A stretch of 64,000 bases of DNA from Bacteroidales bacterium (GCA_016926235.1 JAFGOZ010000221.1:36906-100905), one strand, 5' to 3'. Counted from the stretch's first letter, positions 9,219 to 17,985 are shown. Translations and numbers: made by a program. The notes: generated by a model from the sequence alone, not told the origin.

Positions 9219-10487
9219 ATGAATAGAAAAAGATTATTTATCATGGTATTGGTGCTTTTGTGCAGCGGCATTGCATTACGGGCCCAATTTGCAATTGACG
9301 CGGAATTTCGTCCGCGTACAGAGTTTCGTGATGGCTATAAAAGCCTGAAGGATGATGAGAGTGTGCCTGCGCTGGTAACCGCACAAAGAAGCAGGTTAAA
9401 CATTAGTTTTAATAAAGAGAATGTCCTTCTCGGATTATCATTGCAGGATATAAGAGTTTGGGGGGAATCGCCATACAAAACGGATGTGGCAAGTATGAAT
9501 GTGAACCAGGCATGGGCAGGTTACAAATTTAATGATGCTTTAATATTAAAATTGGGCCGTCAGACATTATCGTATGATGATGGTCGATTGCTGGGATCCA
9601 GAAATTGGAACAATGTAGGTGCATCCCACGATGTGGCATTACTTTCTGTTTCTGCTGAAAAGTTAAGTGTTGATGTGGGTGCCGCTTATAATAATGATTC
9701 GGATAAAAAATTTGAAAGCTATTATCCGGTTGATTATTATAAATTTCTTACCTATATATGGGTAAACAACAAGTTTAGCGATAACCTGTCAGTTTCATTA
9801 ATGAATATTATGGACGGTTTTCAACTGGAAAATTCCGATAATGTTTATTATTCAAGATTTACTTCAGGCCCTTATGCAAAATTTAAGCACGGTGCATTCT
9901 CTGTTGCTTCTGCTTTTTATTATCAATATGGTGTTTCATCGGAAGGACATGATATTTCGGCCTATTTCTTTCATATAAAACCAGCGTATGAAATAAATGA
10001 TGCATTTAATTTAGCGGCTGGTATCGATTACTTATCCGGTGATGATGTATTTAGTGATGATGATAAGGTTAATAGTTTTGATAAGTTATACGGGACAGGT
10101 CATGGCTATTATGGCTATATGGACTATTTTACTGAATTCCCTGGACATACTGATGGAGGCGGACTTAACGATATTTACCTGCAGTTGAATTATGCACTGA
10201 AACAAACTTCTTTTGAACTGACTGCTCACCAATTTGCTTTAACCGGCACTTTGGTAGATTCGTTATCTCAACCGGGTATTGTAAAGAAAGCTAAGAAAGG
10301 CCTTGGTACTGAAATTGATGTGATGATAAAACAAAAGCTTAATGGGAAGACTGATGTTCGGTTTGGTTACTCTACTATGTTAGCAACAAATACAATGGAA
10401 ATAATAAAAGGAGGAGATGCATCTAAATATCAGCAATGGGTATGGGTGATGTTCACCTTTAAACCAACACTTTTTAAACAGGAATAA
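9219..10487 (+). CDS. Outer-membrane porin, alginate-export family
   Basis: 422 residues with a cleavable signal peptide (MNRKRLFIMVLVLLCSGIALRAQ) followed by alternating aromatic/hydrophobic beta strands to a C-terminal strand ending in WVWVMFTFKP. The start of the barrel (FRPRTEFRDGY, then QRSRLNISF, LGLSLQDIRVWG, LGRQTLSYDDGRLLG and RNWNNVG) is the pattern of the alginate_exp (AlgE-like) family. This is an 18-strand barrel family used for anionic or other substrates; the name does not prove alginate transport. AAGGA precedes the ATG. It is followed 30 bases later by the chemoreceptor gene, so uptake and sensing of one compound may be co-regulated. Confidence 0.85.
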   Translation: MNRKRLFIMVLVLLCSGIALRAQFAIDAEFRPRTEFRDGYKSLKDDESVPALVTAQRSRLNISFNKENVLLGLSLQDIRVWGESPYKTDVASMNVNQAWAGYKFNDALILKLGRQTLSYDDGRLLGSRNWNNVGASHDVALLSVSAEKLSVDVGAAYNNDSDKKFESYYPVDYYKFLTYIWVNNKFSDNLSVSLMNIMDGFQLENSDNVYYSRFTSGPYAKFKHGAFSVASAFYYQYGVSSEGHDISAYFFHIKPAYEINDAFNLAAGIDYLSGDDVFSDDDKVNSFDKLYGTGHGYYGYMDYFTEFPGHTDGGGLNDIYLQLNYALKQTSFELTAHQFALTGTLVDSLSQPGIVKKAKKGLGTEIDVMIKQKLNGKTDVRFGYSTMLATNTMEIIKGGDASKYQQWVWVMFTFKPTLFKQE

Positions 10488-10517
10488 TAGAAAATAAATA
10501 TATAGGAGATTAAGATT

Positions 10518-12203
10518 ATGAAAGCTTTAAATAATTTAAAAATAGGAGTAAGATTAGGATTTGTTTTTGCTCTGATTGTTGCAGTAACTGCAGGAGGCTT
10601 TTTTTATACAATTGATAAAACTAAAACAATGAAAGCAGAGATGGATAATATTTACAAAGTTCATCTTTTAGGAATGGAGTTTTTAATAGAAGCAGACAGG
10701 GATGCCTATCAGTCAAGTGTTGCACTTAGCCAGGCAATAACCCAATCAAGAAATAAGAATAAGGATGCTGTGGCAGATTTAATGATAGCTGTGAATGAAA
10801 ATTACGAACAGGTTGGACAGCGTTATGGGAAATTTAAAAGTATCTCTCCGGTGGCAACCCTGCAAGACAATATTGCAAAGGATGAGGAATTCAATACGAT
10901 GTATGCCGAATTAAAATTGCTTACGGATGAGATTATAACAAGTATAAATAGCCGGAAATTAAAAAAAGCCGAGAAAGTTTATTTTGGTGAATATGCTGAA
11001 ACTTTTCAAACTATGAGAGACGTGATGGATGTCTTTACCGGTATAAGTCTTGATGAAGCAGATAAATCCTATAATGCCAGTGTGGCCTTAAGTGAAGCGA
11101 TTACAAAGAACTCTATTATATTAACAGTTTCAATAGTGTTGTTTATTGTTATCAGTTCAATCCTGCTTACACGAAGCATTACCGTACCTGTTTCCGCAGC
11201 AGTGAGATACATAAAAAGACTTGAAAATGGGGATTTGTCTTTTGAGATTTTAAGTAACCACAAAAACCGGAGAGATGAGGTTGGTGTTTTGTTAGCCAGT
11301 GTATATAATACAACCAAACGTTTGAATGAGATTGTAATGGTGATTAAGTCAAATGCAGATCAAATAGCATCGGCTGGTATTCAGCTAAGCAGTACATCAC
11401 AACAATTGTCACAGGGTGCAAATGAGCAGGCATCATCGGTTGAGGAAATATCTTCTACTATGGAAGAGATTTCTGCAAATATTAATCAAAACACTGAAAA
11501 TGCACAGGAAACCGAAAAGATTGCAGGGGCCTCAGCTAATGGGATTGACAAGATTAGAAACACTTCAGAGAAAAGTCTGATGTCAATAAGTGAGATATCT
11601 CAAAAGATTACAATAATTAATGATATTGCTTTCCAAACCAACATACTGGCTTTAAATGCAGCTGTAGAAGCAGCCAGGGCAGGTGAGCACGGAAAAGGAT
11701 TTGCAGTTGTTGCAGCGGAAGTCCGCAAGCTAGCTGAAAGGAGTAAGCATGCTGCTGATGAAATCATTTCTTTAAGTAATTCGAGTGTTGGAGTTACAGA
11801 AGAGGCAAAGGAACTGATGGAAAAGCTTCTTCCGGAAGTTGTCAGGACTGCCAAACTTGTTCAGGAGATATCTTCGGCGAGTATAGAACAAAACAGTGGT
11901 GCAGCGCAAGTAAATAATGCAATACAACAATTAAATTCTATTACACAACAGAATGCCGCTGCATCTGAAGAATTATCTACCAGTGCCGAAGAGTTGGCAA
12001 ATCAGTCAGAGACATTACAGGAATTGGTTTCATTCTTTAAAACTACTCAGGAATCGTCTTTAGAAACAAAAAAGAAAGAAAAGAGGCGGAATAAGGATTC
12101 AATTTATCACGAAACCTCTAAAGGATATAAGGAAGCCAGTGGTTTTAAACTAAAGTTGGACAGTAATGCTGCACGAGATGATGAATTTGAAGAATATATA
12201 TAA
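10518..12203 (+). CDS. Methyl-accepting chemotaxis protein
   Basis: 561 residues: TM1 about 14-33, extracytoplasmic helical-bundle domain to about 195, TM2 about 197-219, HAMP about 220-272, and a signalling domain with the conserved hairpin tip ([20 protein letters not shown] then [19 protein letters not shown], near residues 370-410). An internal similarity is visible in the sensor domain: [12 protein letters not shown] near 70 and [12 protein letters not shown] near 185. AGGAG lies just upstream of the ATG. No cheA, cheW or other che genes are in the window. A receptor without a local array suggests either a distant Che system or an alternative output via the downstream receiver-kinase. 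Confidence 0.95.
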   Translation: MKALNNLKIGVRLGFVFALIVAVTAGGFFYTIDKTKTMKAEMDNIYKVHLLGMEFLIEADRDAYQSSVALSQAITQSRNKNKDAVADLMIAVNENYEQVGQRYGKFKSISPVATLQDNIAKDEEFNTMYAELKLLTDEIITSINSRKLKKAEKVYFGEYAETFQTMRDVMDVFTGISLDEADKSYNASVALSEAITKNSIILTVSIVLFIVISSILLTRSITVPVSAAVRYIKRLENGDLSFEILSNHKNRRDEVGVLLASVYNTTKRLNEIVMVIKSNADQIASAGIQLSSTSQQLSQGANEQASSVEEISSTMEEISANINQNTENAQETEKIAGASANGIDKIRNTSEKSLMSISEISQKITIINDIAFQTNILALNAAVEAARAGEHGKGFAVVAAEVRKLAERSKHAADEIISLSNSSVGVTEEAKELMEKLLPEVVRTAKLVQEISSASIEQNSGAAQVNNAIQQLNSITQQNAAASEELSTSAEELANQSETLQELVSFFKTTQESSLETKKKEKRRNKDSIYHETSKGYKEASGFKLKLDSNAARDDEFEEYI

Positions 12204-12210
12204 TTATTTC

Positions 12211-12238
12211 AGGGATGCGGAATATACTCCGTATCCCT
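12211..12238 (+). terminator. Hairpin after the chemoreceptor gene
   Basis: AGGGATGCGGA pairs with TCCGTATCCCT across a 6-base loop (11 pairs including one G-T). It begins 8 bases after the stop codon. There is no U tract after it (TAAAATCAGG), so it may be a 3' stabilising or weakly terminating hairpin rather than a classic terminator. Confidence 0.45.
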
Positions 12239-12283
12239 AAAATCAGGTGCCTGAATTTGATGGTATTTAGTTAATTAAAAAAA

Positions 12284-13471
12284 ATGCAATCTAGAGGAAC
12301 CATATTGTATATTGATGATGAGAAAAGAAATCTGGAGGGCTTTTTACATTCGTTTAATGATGAGTATACAATTTACATTACAGAATCTACTGATGAAGGG
12401 CTTTGCATAATTAAAGAAAAGACTGTAGAAGTATTAATTTCAGATTTAAAAATGCCGGATATAACCGGCCTGGATTTTATAAGAAAGGTAAAAACGGAAT
12501 CACCCAATATTGTATGCATTATTGTTACGGCTTATGGAGATATGAACTCGTTACTGGAAGCCATTAATCAGGGTAATATTTTCAGGTATATTCTTAAACC
12601 CTGGGATGAACGGGAACTACAGCATGCAATGAATAGTGCTATTGATTTGCATAGGTTAAGAATACAAAATGAAAACATGGTAAAACTCCTAAGAAAGCAA
12701 AACAGGCAATTGCGTAATGCAAATGCTCTGGTAAAACAGTCAAATCATTTAATTTCAGGTTTTTTGGCCAATCTCAACCATGAAATACGAACACCTATGA
12801 ATGGTATAATAGGGTTTTGTGAATTGTTAACAAATAGCAATCTGAATGAAGAAAGGAGAAAATATTTTGTTTCTATTATTAAAGATAACAGCTATAGGTT
12901 GTTAAATATTGTCAATAGCATACTCGACCTTTCACGCCTTGAAGCAGGTATGGTTGCAATAACCAGGGATAATGTAGATATTAATATACTTTTTGATGAT
13001 ATAGCAATTGTTGGGAAATCGTTATTAGCTAATAAGAATGTTGATTTCAGGGTTTTTACAGAACTTGATCAGTGCATCATAGTTTCCGACCGTTTTCATT
13101 TAAACAGGATATTAAATTTATTGCTGGATAATGCTATTAAATTTACTGAAAAAGGCAAAATTGAAATAGGATATATAACGGATAATTCTGAAATAGTATT
13201 TTATGTTAAAGATACAGGGATAGGTATATCTTCAAAAACCAAGAAATGCATATTTGAATGTTTTTACCAGCAAGAATACGCCTTGATTAGAGAATACGAT
13301 GGATTAGGAGTAGGGTTAACAATTGCTAATCATCTGGTTCGGTTACTGGGAGGAAAAATATGGTTAAAGACTCAACCAGGCAAAGGATCAACCTTCTTTT
13401 TTTCAGTACCTGTTAATATTATTACTTCAAGGAGAAAATCAATAAAACGGATGGTTCGTTCAAAAAAGTAA
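12284..13471 (+). CDS. Receiver-histidine kinase (REC-HisKA-HATPase)
   Basis: 395 residues and no membrane segment. The receiver (about 5-120) has Asp54 in LISDLKMPDITG and the Lys in ILKPWDE. A helical linker leads to the H-box FLANLNHEIRTPMNG with His166, then NRILNLLLDNAIKFTEKG, DTGIGI and GLGVGLTIA. The receiver closely resembles that of the sigma54 activator upstream (shared YIDDE-NL-GF opening and KPWD end), so the two probably derive from one duplication. A receiver ahead of a kinase means that its activity is set by another phosphodonor, plausibly the local kinase. It follows the chemoreceptor by 80 bases and may be in the same operon. Confidence 0.92.
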   Translation: MQSRGTILYIDDEKRNLEGFLHSFNDEYTIYITESTDEGLCIIKEKTVEVLISDLKMPDITGLDFIRKVKTESPNIVCIIVTAYGDMNSLLEAINQGNIFRYILKPWDERELQHAMNSAIDLHRLRIQNENMVKLLRKQNRQLRNANALVKQSNHLISGFLANLNHEIRTPMNGIIGFCELLTNSNLNEERRKYFVSIIKDNSYRLLNIVNSILDLSRLEAGMVAITRDNVDINILFDDIAIVGKSLLANKNVDFRVFTELDQCIIVSDRFHLNRILNLLLDNAIKFTEKGKIEIGYITDNSEIVFYVKDTGIGISSKTKKCIFECFYQQEYALIREYDGLGVGLTIANHLVRLLGGKIWLKTQPGKGSTFFFSVPVNIITSRRKSIKRMVRSKK

Positions 13472-13478
13472 AAGCTTT

Positions 13479-14540
13479 CTACAACCACTTTTTTCGTTTA
13501 AAATAAAGCAACATACCTCCTGCCATAAGTATCATAACCCCCCACATATAGAAATATCCATATCTAAAATGCAGTTCAGGAAGGTTGTCAAAATTGGTTC
13601 CATATACACCGGCAATAAAAGTTAAAGGAATAAAAATGGAGGCAAAGATGGTTAATACTTTCATTACTTCATTTACCTTATTACTAAGGTTTGTATGGTA
13701 AATGGTCAGATGATCGGTGAGCATATTGTAATATATCTCAATTGCCTCGGTTGCCTGGGTTAACAGGTCATCAAGGTCTTTTAAATAGATTTGGGTGGGC
13801 TCCTTAATACATGTAATGTCTGGTTTTAAAAGGTAAACCATAACTTCTTTTAACGGCCGAATGGATTTACGCATATAGCTGATTTCTGTTTTATGCCGGT
13901 ATATCTCATTTACAATATCTCTGCCGGTTTGGTTAAGGATCATTGTTTCCAGGTCTTCAACCAGAGATCCCAGTGTTTCAATATTTGAGATATACAGGTC
14001 AACCAGAGTATCCATAAGGGCGTAGCACAGGTAGTCAGGTCCTTTTTCACGTATTGGCAATCCTTTACGTAATCGGTCTCTTACAGGTTCAAAAAAGTCT
14101 CCGATCCTTTCCTGTAATGTAATCAAATGATTATCCCCGATAATGAAAGATATTTGTTCATTATGCATTAACCTCTCTTTTTGATCATAGTACATCGCTT
14201 TTAAGATAATGATTATTTTATCTTCTTCAATCCATATTTTAGGCCTTTGGTCAGTATTAAGGATGTCCTCCATTATAAGGGCAGGGATGGAGAACATATC
14301 CCTAAGTTGTTCCATCAAATTAGCCTCGTGCAATCCATCAATATTGAGCCATGTTGTATGTTTCTTTGAAAGGTGTTCTTTAAAATGGTCAATACCTTGC
14401 AGTTCCTTTTCAATTATTGATTCTTTGTTGAATTCTATTGCACGGATCTGGCTATTTTCCATTTTTTGCTTTCCAATGAAAATAAGTGATCCGGGAGCTT
14501 CACCATGAGATTTTTGACGGGTTTTTAAAAAGCGGGCCAT
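13479..14540 (-). CDS. corA: CorA-family magnesium/cobalt transporter
   Basis: 353 residues from the chosen ATG. CorA forms a pentameric inner-membrane Mg2+ channel. The large cytoplasmic domain carries ADYLLYS-like DYLCYALMDTLVD, and the C-terminus has the two membrane helices with the signature YGTNFDNLPEL (YGMN in most homologues) between them and a basic KRKKWL tail. Upstream in-frame ATGs at 14612 and 14618 would add 24-26 residues that are not typical of the family and lie in a GTCATT repeat; MARFLKTRQK is the usual family start. The gene converges on the receiver-kinase with 7 bases between stop codons. The GTN form of the GMN motif is a natural variation to note. Confidence 0.93.
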   Translation of the reverse strand: MARFLKTRQKSHGEAPGSLIFIGKQKMENSQIRAIEFNKESIIEKELQGIDHFKEHLSKKHTTWLNIDGLHEANLMEQLRDMFSIPALIMEDILNTDQRPKIWIEEDKIIIILKAMYYDQKERLMHNEQISFIIGDNHLITLQERIGDFFEPVRDRLRKGLPIREKGPDYLCYALMDTLVDLYISNIETLGSLVEDLETMILNQTGRDIVNEIYRHKTEISYMRKSIRPLKEVMVYLLKPDITCIKEPTQIYLKDLDDLLTQATEAIEIYYNMLTDHLTIYHTNLSNKVNEVMKVLTIFASIFIPLTFIAGVYGTNFDNLPELHFRYGYFYMWGVMILMAGGMLLYFKRKKWL

Positions 14541-14605
14541 AATAAAATATAAATTATCATTATCAGGTCTAAAGGTAAGAAATGATTTGGAAAGATGATA
14601 TATGG

Positions 14606-14630
14606 CATTCATTGTCATTCATTGTCATTA
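14606..14630. repeat. Short GTCATT/AATGAC direct repeat
   Basis: CATTCATTGT occurs twice in tandem (10-base period) upstream of corA. On the minus strand it reads AATGACA twice. The same heptamer is clustered at 16396 and 17986-18017 near the nitrite-reductase genes. Confidence 0.6.
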
Positions 14631-14693
14631 CCCTAAATACATGAGAGAATATGAAAAAACCACAATAAATGATAATAATGATTTTTAGAATAG

Positions 14694-15365
14694 CTATTTC
14701 TTCAATGCTGAAATTAATTGCGGCTTATCGATTATCTGAATGGTTTTTCCCTGTGTAAGTATTAACTTTTTTTCATTTAATTCACTTATGGCACGAGCCA
14801 ATGAGGGTCTTGCTACGCCAAACATTTCAGCAAGTTCAGTCTGGGTTTTAGGTAGTGTTATTTCATTCGATTCTGTTGTGCGGGATAATTCAAGTATATA
14901 TCGGATAAACTTCTCCTTAAGTGACTGAAATGATAGGAATCTAATTTTATTTGATAGAAATTGTGCTTTATTGGAGACTATATCAAGATAATTGCGAAGT
15001 ATCTTTTCATTTAACTGTAACAGCTTAATAAATGAATCTTTCGGAATTGAAAGCACTTGCACATCATTATTTGCTACAAGGTTTACTGGATAAAAATTTT
15101 GCTTTCCAAAAAGAAAAGCTGGGGCTAATGGCCTGGGACTTTCAATATCCTCAATCTTTATCGTTTTTCCTGAAGGATCGGGCATCTCTCCTTTTACACT
15201 TCCTTCCAGCAAGATGAGCTGATTAATAATCTCATCACCAGTAAATACAAGGATTTCATCTTTCCGAAAGCGTTTTTTCTGAAAAGGGATTTTATTAAAT
15301 AATGCTGGTAATTCATGTTCATTCAAGCCTTTAAAGAGTGGGCAATTTATCAGGATATCAAACAT
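14694..15365 (-). CDS. Crp/Fnr-family transcriptional regulator (HcpR-like)
   Basis: 223 residues: cyclic-nucleotide-type beta-barrel (about 10-120), dimerisation helix (about 125-150) and a C-terminal HTH (TELAEMFGVARPSLARAIS, about 173-190). It has no FNR-type N-terminal cysteine cluster. It is divergent from a ferredoxin gene and beside the nitrite-reductase cluster, the usual setting of HcpR-type nitrosative-stress/nitrite regulators in anaerobes. A perfect palindrome in the 87-base intergenic space is its likely binding site. Assignment as HcpR is inference; ligand (possibly heme/NO) cannot be read from sequence. Confidence 0.85.
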   Translation of the reverse strand: MFDILINCPLFKGLNEHELPALFNKIPFQKKRFRKDEILVFTGDEIINQLILLEGSVKGEMPDPSGKTIKIEDIESPRPLAPAFLFGKQNFYPVNLVANNDVQVLSIPKDSFIKLLQLNEKILRNYLDIVSNKAQFLSNKIRFLSFQSLKEKFIRYILELSRTTESNEITLPKTQTELAEMFGVARPSLARAISELNEKKLILTQGKTIQIIDKPQLISALKK

Positions 15366-15397
15366 GGCAGGTGATTTTTTGTAAAATTACGAAAAGT

Positions 15398-15413
15398 GTA
15401 ACATATGTTACAG
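15398..15413. promoter_or_regulatory. Crp/Fnr-type operator, perfect 16-base palindrome
   Basis: TGTAACATATGTTACA is a perfect palindrome of the Crp/Fnr two-fold type (TGTAAC-N4-GTTACA). It lies between the divergent regulator and ferredoxin genes. Its centre is 34.5 bases upstream of the centre of the -7 element at 15436-15443, which places it near -41.5 if transcription starts about 7 bases further on, the class II activator position. It could also repress the regulator's own promoter. Confidence 0.7.
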
Positions 15414-15435
15414 TATTGTGGTTCATTGATGACAT

Positions 15436-15443
15436 ATCTTTGA
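15436..15443 (+). promoter_or_regulatory. -7 element of the ferredoxin promoter
   Basis: TATCTTTG matches the Bacteroidota -7 consensus TAnnTTTG exactly. The upstream TATTG at 15415-15419 is a weak, slightly close -33 element, as expected of a promoter needing the activator bound at 15398-15413. Confidence 0.6.
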
Positions 15444-15452
15444 TAAAAAAAT

Positions 15453-16334
15453 ATGATTATGATTCGTGAAGTTGTAAAAATAGACGAAGACCTTTGTAAT
15501 GGTTGTGGTGATTGTATACCTGCATGCCATGAAGGGGCACTGCAAATAATTGATGGGAAAGCAAGGCTTATCAGCGACCTTATGTGTGACGGATTGGGAG
15601 CATGCCTTGGACACTGTCCAATGGATGCAATTACCATCGAAGAACGTGAAGCTGAGCCTTACAATGAGACAAAAGTCATGGAAATTATGGCTGCAAAAGG
15701 TTTTAACACTGTGGTAGCTCATCTTAAACACTTGAAAGAACATGGAGAGACAGAATATTTACATGAAGGTGTTGCCTACCTCAAAGAAAATGTTGATAAA
15801 TTGGAGTTTAATGTTAATCACGTATTAAAAGAGGTGCATCTTTTAGCTAATCAGGAGCATGAACATGGTGGAGGGGGTTGTCCGGGTTCCAGGACAATAA
15901 GCTTTGGACCAAAAAGCGAGGGTATAAATGGAGAGGATATGGTATCAGGAAAATCGGAGTTGAGACAATGGCCTGTACAGATGCACCTTATTAATCCAAA
16001 TGCACCTTACTTCAGGAATGCTGATGTTGTGCTTGCCTCAGACTGCGTGGCTTTTGCCATGGGTGATTTTCATCAAAAGTATCTAAAGGGTAAAAGCCTT
16101 GCAATAGCATGCCCTAAGCTGGATGACGGGTTGGATGTTTACCTGGCCAAGCTTCAGGCTATGATTGATGATGCCCGGATAAATACCCTGACTGTAATGA
16201 TAATGCAAGTACCTTGTTGCGGAGGTCTGCTACAATTGGCTCAGCAGGCAGTGGCAAAAGCAGGAAGAAAGGTTCCGGTTAAAGCTTTGGTAATTAGTCT
16301 TGAGGGAGACGTATTGTCAGAGCAGTGGGTGTAG
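15453..16334 (+). CDS. 4Fe-4S ferredoxin-type protein with C-terminal redox domain
   Basis: 293 residues. An N-terminal ferredoxin domain has a full cluster motif (Cys15, 18, 21, 25 in CNGCGDCIPAC) and a second one with only three ligands in canonical places (Cys45, 51, 55 in CDGLGACLGHCP; Leu replaces the second Cys), so the second cluster may be 3Fe-4S or use another ligand. The remainder has a His/Gly patch (HEHGGGGCPGS) and a C-terminal VPCCGG motif suited to binding a cluster or metal. Such proteins often accompany hybrid-cluster-protein and nitrite genes and are thought to donate electrons. It is the first plus-strand gene under the Crp/Fnr-type site. A second ATG two codons in is possible. 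Confidence 0.82.
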   Translation: MIMIREVVKIDEDLCNGCGDCIPACHEGALQIIDGKARLISDLMCDGLGACLGHCPMDAITIEEREAEPYNETKVMEIMAAKGFNTVVAHLKHLKEHGETEYLHEGVAYLKENVDKLEFNVNHVLKEVHLLANQEHEHGGGGCPGSRTISFGPKSEGINGEDMVSGKSELRQWPVQMHLINPNAPYFRNADVVLASDCVAFAMGDFHQKYLKGKSLAIACPKLDDGLDVYLAKLQAMIDDARINTLTVMIMQVPCCGGLLQLAQQAVAKAGRKVPVKALVISLEGDVLSEQWV

Positions 16335-16395
16335 TATATGATCATTATGGAGCCCTCACACATTTACACATTCTTGAATGGTCACTATGATAATA

Positions 16396-16411
16396 AATGA
16401 CAACAAATGTC
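16396..16411. repeat. 16-base repeat, copy 1 (AATGACAACAAATGTC)
   Basis: An identical 16-base sequence recurs at 18002-18017. Each contains the inverted pair GACA-N5-TGTC. This copy lies 66 bases before the cupin gene; the other lies 63 bases before nrfA. It could be a regulatory site or debris of a mobile repeat. Confidence 0.55.
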
Positions 16412-16477
16412 GATTAATATGATAAACAATAAGCATTAAACAAATTTAAAGCAATAATTTTAACAGGAAAAAAGAGT

Positions 16478-16810
16478 ATGGAAAAGAAAGAATTTGAAAA
16501 AGGAGTAGTATCCAGGTTAAGCGGGTCAATTGATTATTCAAGTGATTCAATAGTGAGTAAAACTGTTTTAAATAAACAAACAGGTACAGTAACATTATTT
16601 GCGTTTGACAAGGGGCAGGGATTAAGTGAACATTCAGCTCCATTCGATGCAATGGTGCAGGTGATTGAAGGTGTTGGAAGCATTTATATTGATAAAAAAC
16701 TGAATTCGGTTGAAGCAGGGTCATTTATTATAATGCCTGCAAACATACCTCATGCTGTGGAAGCAAAAGAGAGGTTTAAAATGCTCCTCACTATGATAAA
16801 AAGCGAATAA
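16478..16810 (+). CDS. Cupin-domain protein
   Basis: 110 residues, a single small cupin barrel. The first motif is degenerate (GLSEHSAPFDAMVQVIEGVG, carrying His and Glu) and the second is PANIPHAVEA with its His. Such stand-alone cupins bind a metal and may act as sensors or isomerases; the function is unknown. Its place between the ferredoxin and nrfH, in a cluster likely controlled by a Crp/Fnr regulator, suggests a role in nitrosative or redox stress, by context only. It follows a 143-base gap that contains one copy of the AATGACAACAAATGTC repeat. Confidence 0.85.
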   Translation: MEKKEFEKGVVSRLSGSIDYSSDSIVSKTVLNKQTGTVTLFAFDKGQGLSEHSAPFDAMVQVIEGVGSIYIDKKLNSVEAGSFIIMPANIPHAVEAKERFKMLLTMIKSE

Positions 16811-16868
16811 CCAGAAAAAAGAAAGAGAAATATGATTTGAAGTATAAAAATATTACTTTCGTATACGT

Positions 16869-17465
16869 ATGATACGCAGATTCATAAAGCTCACTCAACC
16901 TCCCGAAGACTGGCGAATACCGGTGATTATTATTTCCGGCATACTGGCAGGATTATTCATTTACTTAATTTACATCTCCAAAGCTCCATCCTATCTTTCT
17001 GATAATCCTGAGACTTGTGTGAATTGCCATATTATGGCGCCACAATATGCTACCTGGCAACATAGTTCCCATCGTGAGTGGGCTACATGTAACGACTGCC
17101 ATGTACCGCATAACAATGTGTTTAACAAGTACTATTTCAAAGCAAAAGATGGTTTGAGGCATGCAACCATATTTACATTACGAAATGAGCCCCAGGTAAT
17201 TTTTATCAGGCAGGAAGGGCAGGAAGTTGTTCAACAGAACTGCCTGCGATGTCATACTTATTTACTTAATGATGATAAACTAAAAATGAGGACGAGTGAT
17301 TATCAGCATTTCAGGACAGATAGAAAATGCTGGGAATGCCATCGCGAGACACCTCATGGACGGGTGAACAGCCTGGCCAGTGTTCCTTATGCAAGGGTGC
17401 CTTTGCCTGAGAGTCCTGTGCCGGAATGGTTGAAAGGAATGAAGAAGGAAAGGAGTAATGAATGA
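16869..17465 (+). CDS. nrfH: Cytochrome c nitrite reductase small subunit (NrfH)
   Basis: 198 residues: one N-terminal membrane anchor (about 17-36) and four CxxCH heme sites at Cys50, Cys74, Cys125 and Cys154, the tetraheme count of NrfH/NapC proteins. Met56 just after the first heme is consistent with the unusual axial ligand known in NrfH. It takes electrons from menaquinol and passes them to NrfA on the outer face of the inner membrane. A TTTG...TACTTTCG pair upstream is a possible weak promoter. In most genomes nrfA follows directly; here a four-helix-bundle gene intervenes. Confidence 0.95.
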   Translation: MIRRFIKLTQPPEDWRIPVIIISGILAGLFIYLIYISKAPSYLSDNPETCVNCHIMAPQYATWQHSSHREWATCNDCHVPHNNVFNKYYFKAKDGLRHATIFTLRNEPQVIFIRQEGQEVVQQNCLRCHTYLLNDDKLKMRTSDYQHFRTDRKCWECHRETPHGRVNSLASVPYARVPLPESPVPEWLKGMKKERSNE

Positions 17466-17558
17466 TAGGCAAAGAGATGTCATTCATAGTAATTGATTGT
17501 TATAAAGTGGTTATGAAGTATTTAGCGGATTGAGATTTTTCATGATAAAATCAAAAAT

Positions 17559-17972
17559 ATGAAATTAGAAGTATTACAAGCATATAATTTATCAATGAAA
17601 ATAGGTGAAAAGATATTGAGTATTGGTGATCGCCGGGATTATATTGCAAAAGATACGATGGCAAAACAATTTGTTAGAGCAATTGATTCTTTAGTTGCCA
17701 GTTTAAGTGAGGGCTTTGGCTGGTATCATTTCAGCGATTCAAGGCACTTTGGTTACTATTCAAGGGGTTCATTATACGAATCAAAGACATGGATTACAAA
17801 GTCCAACAACAGGAATCTGATCAATGAAAATGATTACAAGGATATATTGTCTGAGCTTAACATAATAGCTGTTAAATTAAACAACTATATAAAATCTATC
17901 GGACGAAAAAATGGAGATATCATTAATGAAGCGATTGAAAATTATGGAGTAATTGACTTGGATCAGATATAA
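17559..17972 (+). CDS. Four-helix-bundle protein (S23/23S rRNA intervening-sequence family)
   Basis: 137 residues, all helical, with the family's signature phrases: FVRAIDSLVASLSEGFG near residue 38 and the SRGSLYES element near 70, followed by a helix with LNxIAVKLNNYIKSI. The family was first found encoded in intervening sequences of 23S rRNA in spirochetes and is widespread as scattered single copies in Bacteroidota. Its molecular role is unknown. Here it splits the nrfH-nrfA pair and is followed by a cluster of AATGACA repeats, which suggests insertion of a small repeat-associated unit. A standard Shine-Dalgarno is not evident. Confidence 0.88.
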   Translation: MKLEVLQAYNLSMKIGEKILSIGDRRDYIAKDTMAKQFVRAIDSLVASLSEGFGWYHFSDSRHFGYYSRGSLYESKTWITKSNNRNLINENDYKDILSELNIIAVKLNNYIKSIGRKNGDIINEAIENYGVIDLDQI

Positions 17973-17985
17973 ATAAACGATTCTT

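Noticed and set aside
13479..14618. CorA start at the upstream ATG (14618)
   Set aside because: The added residues are not found in typical CorA, and the ATG lies in a short tandem repeat; MARFLKTRQ fits the family start.
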